Shown here: one piece after another, positions 1 to 8,100 of the stretch | Layout: each line of letters begins with the position of its first letter | Position numbering within the stretch: the stretch's first letter is position 1 | Source: Colimorpha sp045640985 | Lineage (GTDB): Bacteria > Bacteroidota > Bacteroidia > Bacteroidales > P3 | Reading direction: 5' to 3' | Assembly (NCBI GenBank): GCA_045640985.1 | Contig: JAZUFZ010000033.1 | Span: 1 to 64,000 of the forward strand | DNA: 64,000 bases | Program-made: the position numbers and the translations under genes | Notes under the pieces: generated by a model | What the model was told of the DNA's origin: nothing | Seen by the model: the letters and a program-made list of their open reading frames with translations, nothing else | Databases searched by the model: none

Positions 1-57
1 GGGGAGTTCTATAAATTAAAATAGTGTTAATCATTTTGTTATGTCAGAAATTTTTCG

Positions 58-65
58 TATCTTTG
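58..65 (+). promoter_or_regulatory. -7 box of transposase promoter
   Basis: TATCTTTG matches the Bacteroidota sigma-ABfr -7 consensus TAnnTTTG and lies 25 bases before the transposase ATG at 90. Confidence 0.5.
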
Positions 66-89
66 CAAAAAAATTGAAAGGGAATTGAT

Positions 90-1179
90 ATGGCATACAA
101 AAACACATCAGAAGCAGGCATGTTTGACCATGAGTTCACACTTGAGGCGCTATCGGCAATGGGGAATCCGCTCCCAAGGCTGAAGGAGATATTGGATTTC
201 TAGCAGTTCCGTCCGATACTTGAGCCTGTGTTTGCTAAAGAGAGCCGCAAGAGCAACGCGGGCAGACGCGGAATGGACCCTGTGTTCATGATGAGGGTGC
301 TGTTCCTCCAGAGGTTCTACGGGCTTGGCGACAAGCAGATTGAGTATCAGATAAAGGACAGGCTGAGCTTTCGGGAGTTTCTTGATATTGAAAGCGTGGA
401 CGACGTGCCTGACGAGAAGACGGTGTGGAAGTACAAGGACATCCTGGCGAAGGCCGGCACATGGGACGAGCTGTTTGCCCAATTCAACAAGTACCTCGAT
501 TCCATCGGGCTGATAGCCAACGAGGATGAAGAAGATTCTGTGAATCTTCGATAGCGAAGCGGAGAACAAGGACGCGAGTTTCGTGGTTGCTCCTCGCCAG
601 AGGAACACAAGAGAGGAGAACAAGCAGATAAAGGATGGCAGGGGCGAGGAGCTATGGAAAGACAACCCTCACAAGAAATGCCACAAATACATCCTTGCGA
701 GGTGGACGGTAAAGCGGAAGGAGACAGTGTTCGGGTACAAGGATCATGCCGTTATCTACCGAAAGACCAAGCTTATACGAGATTACGATGTCACGGCGGC
801 AAGCGTCCATGACTCCAGGGCGGCGAAGGGGCTCGCCCGAAAATGCGGAGGGAACGGAGAGGACATGTACCTTGACTCTGCATACATCGGAACGGAAAAA
901 GACCTGAGGGAGGCTGGCATGAACCCCATCATCTGCGAAAGAGGCTACAGGGGCCATCCGCTGACGGAGGCGCAGAAAGAGTCGAACCGAAAGAAGTCAA
1001 AAGTGCGCTGCCGGGTGGAGCACGTCTTCGGGTACATGGAGCAGGGCATGCGGGGGCTGGTTTTCAGAGGAGTCGGAATAGTGAGGGCGAAGGCAAACAT
1101 AGCCATGACAAACCTCGTCTATAACATGTGCAGACTAGCGCAGATTATCAAATATCACCCTGAATGGATCACGGCCTAA
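90..1179 (+). pseudogene. IS5-family DDE transposase, broken by a stop codon and a frameshift
   Basis: Translation from the ATG at 90 gives MAYKNTSEAGMFDHEF, then hits an in-frame TAG at 201. The frame resumes (228-554) with the N-terminal domain of IS5-type transposases (FLQRFYGLGDKQIEYQIKD). A frameshift near 535-555 moves the rest into another frame, where FDSEAENKDASFVVAPRQRN, the catalytic-domain start, can be read. The second aspartate is in YLDSAYIG and the glutamate in RVEHVFGYMEQG, so the DDE parts survive but are split over two frames. With both a stop codon and a frameshift the copy should not make active transposase. Programmed frameshifting is unlikely because the TAG is a separate lesion. 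Confidence 0.85.
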
Positions 1180-1274
1180 TAAAAAAATAAAAACATATCA
1201 TATTGAATATCAAACACATGAGTACCCCCCTTAAAAATTAAACATAAAATATGTTCTAAATGAGAAAAAAAGTG

Positions 1275-1282
1275 TAACTTTG
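1275..1282 (+). promoter_or_regulatory. -7 box, possibly for the DUF3795 gene
   Basis: TAACTTTG fits TAnnTTTG. About 50 bases downstream is a strong AGGAGG (1335-1340) before ATG 1347, which reads only ATG AAT TTA TAG. An original gene start may have been cut here by the repeat ending at 1366. The next real ORF starts at 1378. Confidence 0.45.
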
Positions 1283-1377
1283 CAGCACGAAAATAATCCA
1301 GCTGAATGATGGGTTAACGGGTTCTGCCCATTCAGGAGGCTAAAAAATGAATTTATAGAACCCACCTTCACAGAATT

Positions 1378-1815
1378 ATGAATACAATATGTGGTATCGA
1401 CTGCTGCTCTCATTGCCCCAACAGGGGAGCCTCTTGCATGGGCTGTCGCGAGAGTGATGACCATCCATGCGGAGGCAGCTGCTTTGTGGCACATATAATA
1501 AAGGATAGCGGCATGGAGGCCTTTCTTGCTCTGAAAGCGAATCTCATCAGCGAGATTAATGCCCTCGGCTTCGCAGGACTTCGGGTGACTGATTTGAATC
1601 TGCTGAACGGCGCTTGGGTAAACCTGGCTTATCCTCTGCCGAATGGCAGCACCGCACAATTCTTAGACGACCGCCAAATCTATCTGGGCAACCAGATTGA
1701 AGGAGCGGGAAACGGCCGCTGCTATGGCATGGTGGCGAATGAGTCTATGCTGCTTGTATGCACGTATGGGGCTTCAGGCTCCGACCCAGAGTTGCTGTTA
1801 TACAAAAGGATATAG
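1378..1815 (+). CDS. DUF3795-like cysteine-rich protein
   Basis: A 145-residue protein without signal peptide. The first 45 residues hold a cysteine cluster (CGIDCCSHCPNRGASCMGC, then CGGSCF), the pattern of DUF3795 proteins, which may bind metal or an Fe-S centre; no function is established that I can rely on. The second half is a small alpha/beta-looking domain without motifs I recognise. The gene stands alone between the IS end and a terminator at 1869. The 11-base gap to the repeat end at 1366 means its native promoter and leader may have been replaced. Confidence 0.7.
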   Translation: MNTICGIDCCSHCPNRGASCMGCRESDDHPCGGSCFVAHIIKDSGMEAFLALKANLISEINALGFAGLRVTDLNLLNGAWVNLAYPLPNGSTAQFLDDRQIYLGNQIEGAGNGRCYGMVANESMLLVCTYGASGSDPELLLYKRI

Positions 1816-1868
1816 GCTGATGTATATCTCCCATTCCTGCATTCGGCTTTCGATTCTTTGAAAAAGAA

Positions 1869-1905
1869 AAGCCTTGCCAGCATGTTGTTGGCAAGGCTTT
1901 CTTTA
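1869..1905 (+). terminator. Rho-independent terminator after the DUF3795 gene
   Basis: AAGCCTTGCCA and TGGCAAGGCTT form an 11-bp stem with a 10-base loop, followed by TCTTTAT; it lies 54 bases after the stop codon. Confidence 0.8.
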
Positions 1906-1975
1906 TAGGCTGTGATGTTGTGTTGATGATACTTATGAGTCTTGGGACTATTATCAACCCAAATTCGTCAACCAC

Positions 1976-2062
1976 TTAGTCGTCAACGTGAGTGACGTTG
2001 CCTCTAAGGTCAAACTGGATTTCGAGACCGTTGGTGAGGGTCACTTCGTAGCCGCCTCTCAT
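1976..2062 (-). pseudogene. Relic of a PepSY-like (DUF2874-type) periplasmic protein
   Basis: On the minus strand 2062-1976 reads MRGGYEVTLTNGLEIQFDLR, then GNVTHVDD and a stop. This is the typical last strand pair and terminus of PepSY-like small periplasmic proteins. Upstream the frame loses similarity and meets a stop at 2120-2122, with no signal peptide or full domain. I read it as a decayed C-terminal fragment. Confidence 0.45.
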
Positions 2063-2102
2063 CTTCCGTCCTTGGGGATGTTCTGAGGGCGGGGCGTTGT
2101 GT

Positions 2103-2202
2103 CGGATTTGCAATCCGCATTAAATAATTCATTATAAATAATGTATGATATGTTTGCGGATTAAAAATCCTTATATTAGACAGGCTCGGATTAATCCGAG
2201 CC
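2103..2202. repeat. Cluster of three CGGATT-type hairpins
   Basis: Three inverted repeats built on GGATT lie within 100 bases: CGGATT-TGC-AATCCG (about 2103-2117), GGATTAAAAATCC (about 2158-2170), and a perfect 20-base palindrome GGCTCGGATTAATCCGAGCC at 2183-2202. They sit between the PepSY relic and the sensor kinase. Confidence 0.6.
2149..2156 (+). promoter_or_regulatory. Candidate -7 box for the sensor kinase operon
   Basis: TATGTTTG fits TAnnTTTG. The 5' leader to the ATG at 2288 would be about 125 bases and include the 2183-2202 palindrome and the 20-base repeat at 2207. The kinase start is supported by AAGGAG at 2269-2274. Confidence 0.4.
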
Positions 2203-2206
2203 AACG

Positions 2207-2226
2207 TGAATTTATAGAACCCACCT
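2207..2226 (+). repeat. Second copy of a 20-base IS-end-like repeat
   Basis: TGAATTTATAGAACCCACCT is identical to 1348-1367. Its reverse complement resembles the first 17 bases of the window. It looks like a solo IS end, with no transposase attached to it. Confidence 0.6.
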
Positions 2227-2287
2227 AAATTCCCCAGGGCATGAAAATTTATGAGGGACTACACAATAAAAAGGAGTTTCCGCCGTT

Positions 2288-4360
2288 ATGAAGATGATGA
2301 AAAATTGGCTTTGTTTCATAGTATCTGCCTTGACGGCGCTGCTCCTGTGCAGCGGATGCGGACCGCACCGGCACGCCTCCGGGGAAAGGACGGAGCAGAC
2401 GGGGACCGGGTCTCTGGAACTGCAGGCGGTGGCGGACGGACTGAACCGCAAGGCGTTCCTGTGCCGGTACAACGACCCCGCAAGGTCGATTGGCTTCAGC
2501 AGACAGGCTCTGGAGTATATCAACGGAGAGATTCCGGCGTACGAGAGCGGACGGCTGAGGAGTTGGAACAATATGGCTTTCGGCTATTATATGCTCTCAA
2601 GGCATGAGGAGGCGTGGCGGTATGTGGATTCGGTAAAGGTCCGCTGCGAGGGCAGACGGAACCGGGACTGCGATATGGAATACACCATCGCGCGCCTGCT
2701 TGAGGCACGCCTGCTGCAAAGGGCGTGCATGATTGCCGACTCCTATCAGGTGCTGGCGGAGTTGGAGCAGGGCCGGAGTCTGCGCAGAATGAAGAACCAC
2801 GACCTCTATCCTTACGCCCAGCTGGAATATTTCATTACGAGTCTTACGCTGAACTACAACTACCGGCACGGTATGGAGGCGAATGTGGCAGAACAGCTGG
2901 AGATGATCGAGACCTATCAGGGGAAGCTTCCCTGCGACTATGCGGAGGACATGGCGATGAATTATGCGCTCGCCTACGGCTATTCCCAGCTGTGCGGCGA
3001 AGAGGATACTGCGGGGGAAAACCTGAGGAAGTCGCTATACTATTGTATGGAGAACCTCCGCATTCTCGGAAGCGGAAGCCACGAATGCCGCTATCAGCTG
3101 GCCAACACGATACAGATGCTGGCGTTCCTGTCCGAGGATGAGAAGATACCGGCAGAGAGCTGGGAAAGAAATGATTCCGTCTGTAGCGAACTCGCGGCAT
3201 GGATGTCGGAACATCTCGGGCTGGAACTTCCGGAGGGAGCGGATGTGAGCATGGAACTCTTCGAGTGGTCACGGGCGCGCTTCTGCGAGCTGGATGACCC
3301 TTACCAGCGGCTGGGCTCCTATATGGCGGCCGGCCGCCATTGTATGATAACAGGCGACACGCTGGGGGCACAGCAATATTATCTGGGAGCCCTGGAAGAT
3401 GAGAAGATTCCCCGGGACTTTGCGCCCAAGTTTGAGTCGATGCTTTACGACGGTCTGCTGCGCTCAGGCGCGGAGGGAAGCGAGGCGGAAAGGCTGGAAT
3501 GGTATGAGCGGGAGAAGGAAATCAGCAGCCGTATTGCCCGTAACGAAAAGACCGACTTCCAGCTTATGACGCAGCTCAGCAGGTCGGAACATACCAGCAG
3601 GATATATCTGGCCCTGGCCCTTGCGCTGGCGTTCGCGCTGGCATTAGCATCAGCATTAGCCATGGCCTTACGCGGCAAACAGCTGGCGCTCAAGAAGGAA
3701 ACCCGAAACCTCCAGGAGGCGAAGCAGAAGGATGTGGAACGGATTGCCAATGTGGAGACCTGTCTGAGCGTACTGCGGCACGACGTGACCCCTTTCGTGA
3801 ACTATCTCCAGAACAAGAACCTCCCGCCGGAACTCCGCAACGAAGTGCTGGAACAGTTGCTGCGGACCTTTGAAAATATCAAGAACTGGACCAACCTGAG
3901 CATTCCTACAGGCCTGCAGTTCAAGGGAGAAGTGTTCGTACTGGATGAGGTATTCAAGGCGGTGGAACAGGAACTCCCCGGGGCAGACTATGAGCCGTGC
4001 GACTGCAAAGTGTGGGGCGACCGGCTGCTGTTGCAGATACTGCTGAGAAACCTTGTACAGAATGCCCTGCGATTCAAGAAGGAACGCGTGACGGTAAGCG
4101 CACAGGCAGAGGGAGACTTCGTGCATATAAAAGTCGAGGATGACGGATGTGGAATGGATGAAGAGATGATCGAAAACCTCTTCCGCGCCGACCGGCTGAA
4201 CGAAAACGGAGAGAGCCATAGCGGATTCGGGCTGATCTTATGCAGATATATAATCAAGAAACACGATGACAACACACGGAGAGGCTGCCGGATATGGGCT
4301 GAAAACAGAACAGAAGGCGGATCTTCCATGCACCTGTTAATAGCACGACAATATGAATAG
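2288..4360 (+). CDS. Membrane sensor histidine kinase with periplasmic TPR-like region (DUF5112/DUF5113 type)
   Basis: A 690-residue protein. The N-terminus is a signal or lipoprotein sequence (LLLCSGCGP). Residues about 40-435 are helical and TPR-like, probably the periplasmic sensor. A Leu/Ala-rich membrane segment (about 437-460) follows, then a short coiled coil and a kinase core: H box VLRHDVTPF with His near 498, N box LLRNLVQNALRF near 587, G1 VEDDGCGMDE near 617 and G2 HSGFGLILCRY. It should autophosphorylate and pass phosphate to the regulator encoded next, whose start overlaps its stop by 8 bases. The ligand is unknown. The membrane segment is encoded by a locally repetitive stretch at 3608-3662. 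Confidence 0.85.
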   Translation: MKMMKNWLCFIVSALTALLLCSGCGPHRHASGERTEQTGTGSLELQAVADGLNRKAFLCRYNDPARSIGFSRQALEYINGEIPAYESGRLRSWNNMAFGYYMLSRHEEAWRYVDSVKVRCEGRRNRDCDMEYTIARLLEARLLQRACMIADSYQVLAELEQGRSLRRMKNHDLYPYAQLEYFITSLTLNYNYRHGMEANVAEQLEMIETYQGKLPCDYAEDMAMNYALAYGYSQLCGEEDTAGENLRKSLYYCMENLRILGSGSHECRYQLANTIQMLAFLSEDEKIPAESWERNDSVCSELAAWMSEHLGLELPEGADVSMELFEWSRARFCELDDPYQRLGSYMAAGRHCMITGDTLGAQQYYLGALEDEKIPRDFAPKFESMLYDGLLRSGAEGSEAERLEWYEREKEISSRIARNEKTDFQLMTQLSRSEHTSRIYLALALALAFALALASALAMALRGKQLALKKETRNLQEAKQKDVERIANVETCLSVLRHDVTPFVNYLQNKNLPPELRNEVLEQLLRTFENIKNWTNLSIPTGLQFKGEVFVLDEVFKAVEQELPGADYEPCDCKVWGDRLLLQILLRNLVQNALRFKKERVTVSAQAEGDFVHIKVEDDGCGMDEEMIENLFRADRLNENGESHSGFGLILCRYIIKKHDDNTRRGCRIWAENRTEGGSSMHLLIARQYE

Positions 4361-5183
4361 AATCACGGTTATGATGGTGGATGATGAGCCGATCATCCGC
4401 AAAGCAGTAAAAATGGAACTCAACAGCCGCCATGCGCTGGTGGAATGCAACACCTCCGATGACGGGGAGGTGGAGATGAAGGAGATTGTACTCTTGGACA
4501 CTTTCGCCAACGGTCCGCAGCTTACCGCCGCCTTGAGCGACGAAAGCCGTGAACGCCCCGACTATCTCCTGCTGGATATGGAGTTTCAAGGGGAACCTAC
4601 CGGAGGCATATTCATCGCCGACAGAGTACGCCGGCAGTTCAAGAACAGCCGCGGCGAAGATATCAGGATCATCATCCTCTCTGGAAGATTCGACAACCCT
4701 CTGCCCAACGAGCAGCACCGGGAAGCGCGCATGAAGGATGTGGGGAAGGTGGTATTCGAGGCTCTGAAACACGGGGCAGACGCTTTCGTGAGCAAGAATG
4801 CCGTGGGAGGATTCTCAGTAGAGAACATCGTAAGGGCTATCGCGTGCCTGGAAAGGGGCGAGAAATACTATTTCAACTATCCCGTCATGATGACCTTGAA
4901 AGAGGCCGCAGAGCGCTATTTCGAGCAGATGCCCGACAGCAATGAGGGAGTTACCATAAACGAGATGGAGCGGAATATCCTGCTCATGGAAGCCGCCGGA
5001 TGCACGGCACAGGAGATTGCCAACAGAATGGCCGATGTGCGGGAAACCGACAAAAGCATTCAGGAAAAACAACGCGAGCTCTCCGTGAGGTTCAACATCG
5101 TGAACAAATCGGGAGCCCGCATAGCCAAAGCCATTCAGTTAGGACTGATTGACCCTAAAGAGATTATTTATCTGAAACGCTGA
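4353..5183 (+). CDS. Response regulator paired with the upstream kinase
   Basis: A 276-residue protein with a receiver domain: acidic pair in MMVDDEP, phospho-acceptor Asp75 in LLLDMEF, Thr/Ser site in IIILSGR and conserved Lys in FVSKNA. The receiver carries insertions compared with the usual 120 residues. The C-terminal 90 residues contain a LuxR-like helix-turn-helix (NEMERNILLMEAAGCTAQEI), so it is probably a DNA-binding regulator. The start overlaps the kinase by 8 bases, implying translational coupling. Its 3' end overlaps the 3' end of the convergent alpha-2-macroglobulin gene by 20 bases; whether that gene is a target is inference. Confidence 0.85.
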   Translation: MNRITVMMVDDEPIIRKAVKMELNSRHALVECNTSDDGEVEMKEIVLLDTFANGPQLTAALSDESRERPDYLLLDMEFQGEPTGGIFIADRVRRQFKNSRGEDIRIIILSGRFDNPLPNEQHREARMKDVGKVVFEALKHGADAFVSKNAVGGFSVENIVRAIACLERGEKYYFNYPVMMTLKEAAERYFEQMPDSNEGVTINEMERNILLMEAAGCTAQEIANRMADVRETDKSIQEKQRELSVRFNIVNKSGARIAKAIQLGLIDPKEIIYLKR

Positions 5184-8100
5184 CCCGGAAACCGGCAGTA
5201 TGGGCTCTGAATTCCGGTGCATACATACATTGCATCGTACAGATTCCGTTACTGTAATCTCCCGCAGCATTTACATAGAGTCCGTATTCCAGAACATATT
5301 TCCCCCGCTCCAGACGCTGGATAAAGAAACTGCTGGAGGCATCATGGATATCGGCATAATAGCTCAATCCTCCATTCCAGTTCCATCCCGACGCAGTAGA
5401 AACCGGCTCAAAGGCTGAAGCCCGTCCATCCTTCAGTTCCAGGAATTCAAGGGTACGGTCGCAGTCTATGAGAATGCGAACCCTAACCTTGTCGCCCACC
5501 TTGAACGTAGTAGTCTTGGTCAGCGTACCATCAGGATTCTCACGGAAAAGGTCTTTCTGGAGCTTGATACCGGTCTCACTATAAGGAATCTTGTCAAGGT
5601 CTTCGAAATATTGATAATACATCGCTCCCCAGGATATTCCCTCCTTGTGCTCCGCACGGAGCGTCACGCTGCCCATCTCGGGAGCAATCTCCTCTCCGAG
5701 CCATTGCTTCCGCACATAACCAGTACCCGACTGTGCTGTCGTTTCTATTCTGTTTCCTCCCACATATACAGCCACCTCCGAATCCATGAGTGACTGTTTC
5801 CCTCTATGAAGCAAGGCATTTACAGCCATCGTGGTAGCCACATCATTACCCCAGTGGGTAGTCTGTTTCTGCTTGAGAAGCCATTGCTGCATCTTGCCTA
5901 CAGAAACCGGATCTTCTGATACCTCATCCATTACCGAGATCAGCATCGACTGGGTTTCTATGGGGCGCTGATACCACCACATTCCTCGGGTATTATCGCG
6001 CCAGTACATACCCATCTCATCACTATAGAGCGCAGACTGCCGGAGTCCTGATGCAATCTTTTGGGCTGTCGTCCGGTCTCCATGACGATAGAAAATCAAC
6101 GCCAGCTGAGCTCTGGTATATAAATTATCATATACATTATAGTCTTTAAGGGCGTTCTTGTAGTAATAATCGTATGCTTCCTTGCTCTTTTCGGCAAACG
6201 GAACATCGCCCCACAGGCTCCTCATGTAAAGGTAGTCAATATCTGTAGCATTAAAAGTATTAGATTTGTTTTTGATATAGCGCTCGTAATATTTCTGTTC
6301 CTCGCTGTCCACAAATTTAATAGCCTTTTTCACACTCCCCACCACTTCTTTAGGCAGTTCTACACCATTCTTGCGCAGTTCTCCCATAAGTCTCGCGATA
6401 TATTGGGTTGTATAGGAACAACTGCGGCCACCCGGCATCCAACCCCAGCTGCCGTCAGAAGCCTGACCCGATGCCAGTTTCTTTACCAGTTCTTTCAGTT
6501 CCTTCTCCCGCTGGGTTTTATTGAAGTATTGCGCCACAGCATAATGCTGCTCTCTTTCTGCCTTGGCAGTCCGCACCCAAGGTGTTTCGCGGAGCAGAGA
6601 TTCCTTCAGGTTTTCGTTCTTTTCAAGCGGGCTCTCCATGGCGGCTGAATCCTCTCCCCAGAGCGCAAACATCTTCTCTATCTCCGGATAATCACAGGTA
6701 ATCTGCAAACCGGTAGCATTTACATAGATCCTGTTAGCCAGGTATATATTACTCGGTGACTGGAGTTCTTCAAGATAAGGCAGACACTGGACCGCATACC
6801 ACAGCGGATTGCTGGTATATTCTACCGTCAGCCCGTACGGCGTTCCTCCGAAATGGGACATCTGATAATGCTTCTCCCCACTTCCGTTAAGATACATGCT
6901 CATGCTCTCCGTCACCATCTGGCGGTTAGGTAGCACCACCACGGCCCCCATTTCTCCATCACTATGATGCTCACCTCGGGCCGAAACCCTATACGTTGCC
7001 ACGAATATATTGTCCGGCACATCAAATTCAAATGCTACAGCCTCGCTACCTCCCGATGGAATCGTAATCCGCTGGGAAGGCAGGTCCGTAAAAGCCTTTC
7101 CGGTGGAAGCATCACTCATTTCAAGGCACACCGCTACGCTCTGTTCCTCATCGCTCATATTTCCTACCTTAACCATCATCGATACACGATCCCCATGCCG
7201 GAGAAACCGGGGTACATTCGGCACAACCATCAGTTCCTTCTGGGTAATAACGGACTCCTGCAAGGTCCCGGATTTCAAATCCTGTGTCCAGGCAATTCCC
7301 CGAACATCCCACTGGGTAAGCAGGTCGGGCGCCACAAACTCAAAGGTTGCCTCTCCGTTTTCATTGCTCTGCAGGTCGGGGATGAAAAAGGCTGCCGTAT
7401 TCAGATTCTGGCGCAGTTCCGTTTTTTCACCGGCCTCCTGTGTACCCTCTTCTCTGACAGAGAGTCCATCATTCTTTTCTTCTGCAATATTCGAATCCGT
7501 CATTGCATCCTCTGCTACCATAAACACCTCTTCTTCCAGAACATCCTCCTCCTGTTCCACCCTGTTTATCGCCATATTGGCAGCCACCCCTTTCGTCATC
7601 ATACGTCTTCCTCCAACAGCATAAACACCATATTCCAGCATCTGTTTCAGGGAACTTGCCTCAAGCCATTCTCCACCATATATGTGGTCATCGTAAATAA
7701 GATAATGATCTGCTGATACTGTATGTATATTCTGATTCAACGCAATTCCCCATCTCCAGACAGGCCATGGATTCAACGTCCAGTTCAGGTTCCGGTAGTT
7801 CAACAATGCTGCATCATACATGGTAAGCGTTATCTGAGACATTTCCGGCTTTCCTGAGACCCCTTTCTGTGGGCTCTGGGACTTTACTGACAAGGTCCAA
7901 TGTTCCCGGCTTCCCGGTTTCAGTTTATCGCGAAAGGTTTCCAGGTGCAGATCCAGTTTCCTGTTAGTATAAGGCACATCTATAGTATAACTCTGCCCGC
8001 TCGGGTGGTTCTGATATATAGCAGCAAAATATATCCCCACGCCTCCTCTATGGGACTCCTCTATAGGTATTTCCAGCGTCTTTATTTCGTTGTTCAGGAC

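Larger units (their letters stand above)
1..1366 (+). mobile_element. IS5-family insertion sequence, degenerate
   Basis: A transposase pseudogene is flanked by inverted ends. Bases 1-17 (GGGGAGTTCTATAAATT) match the reverse complement of 1350-1366 at 15 of 17 positions. The right end is uncertain: a weaker 8/10 inverted match to the left end ends at 1230, and a host-like promoter, ribosome site and ATG lie between 1230 and 1350. The left flank is outside the window, so no target-site duplication can be checked. The family call rests on the transposase. Confidence 0.6.
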
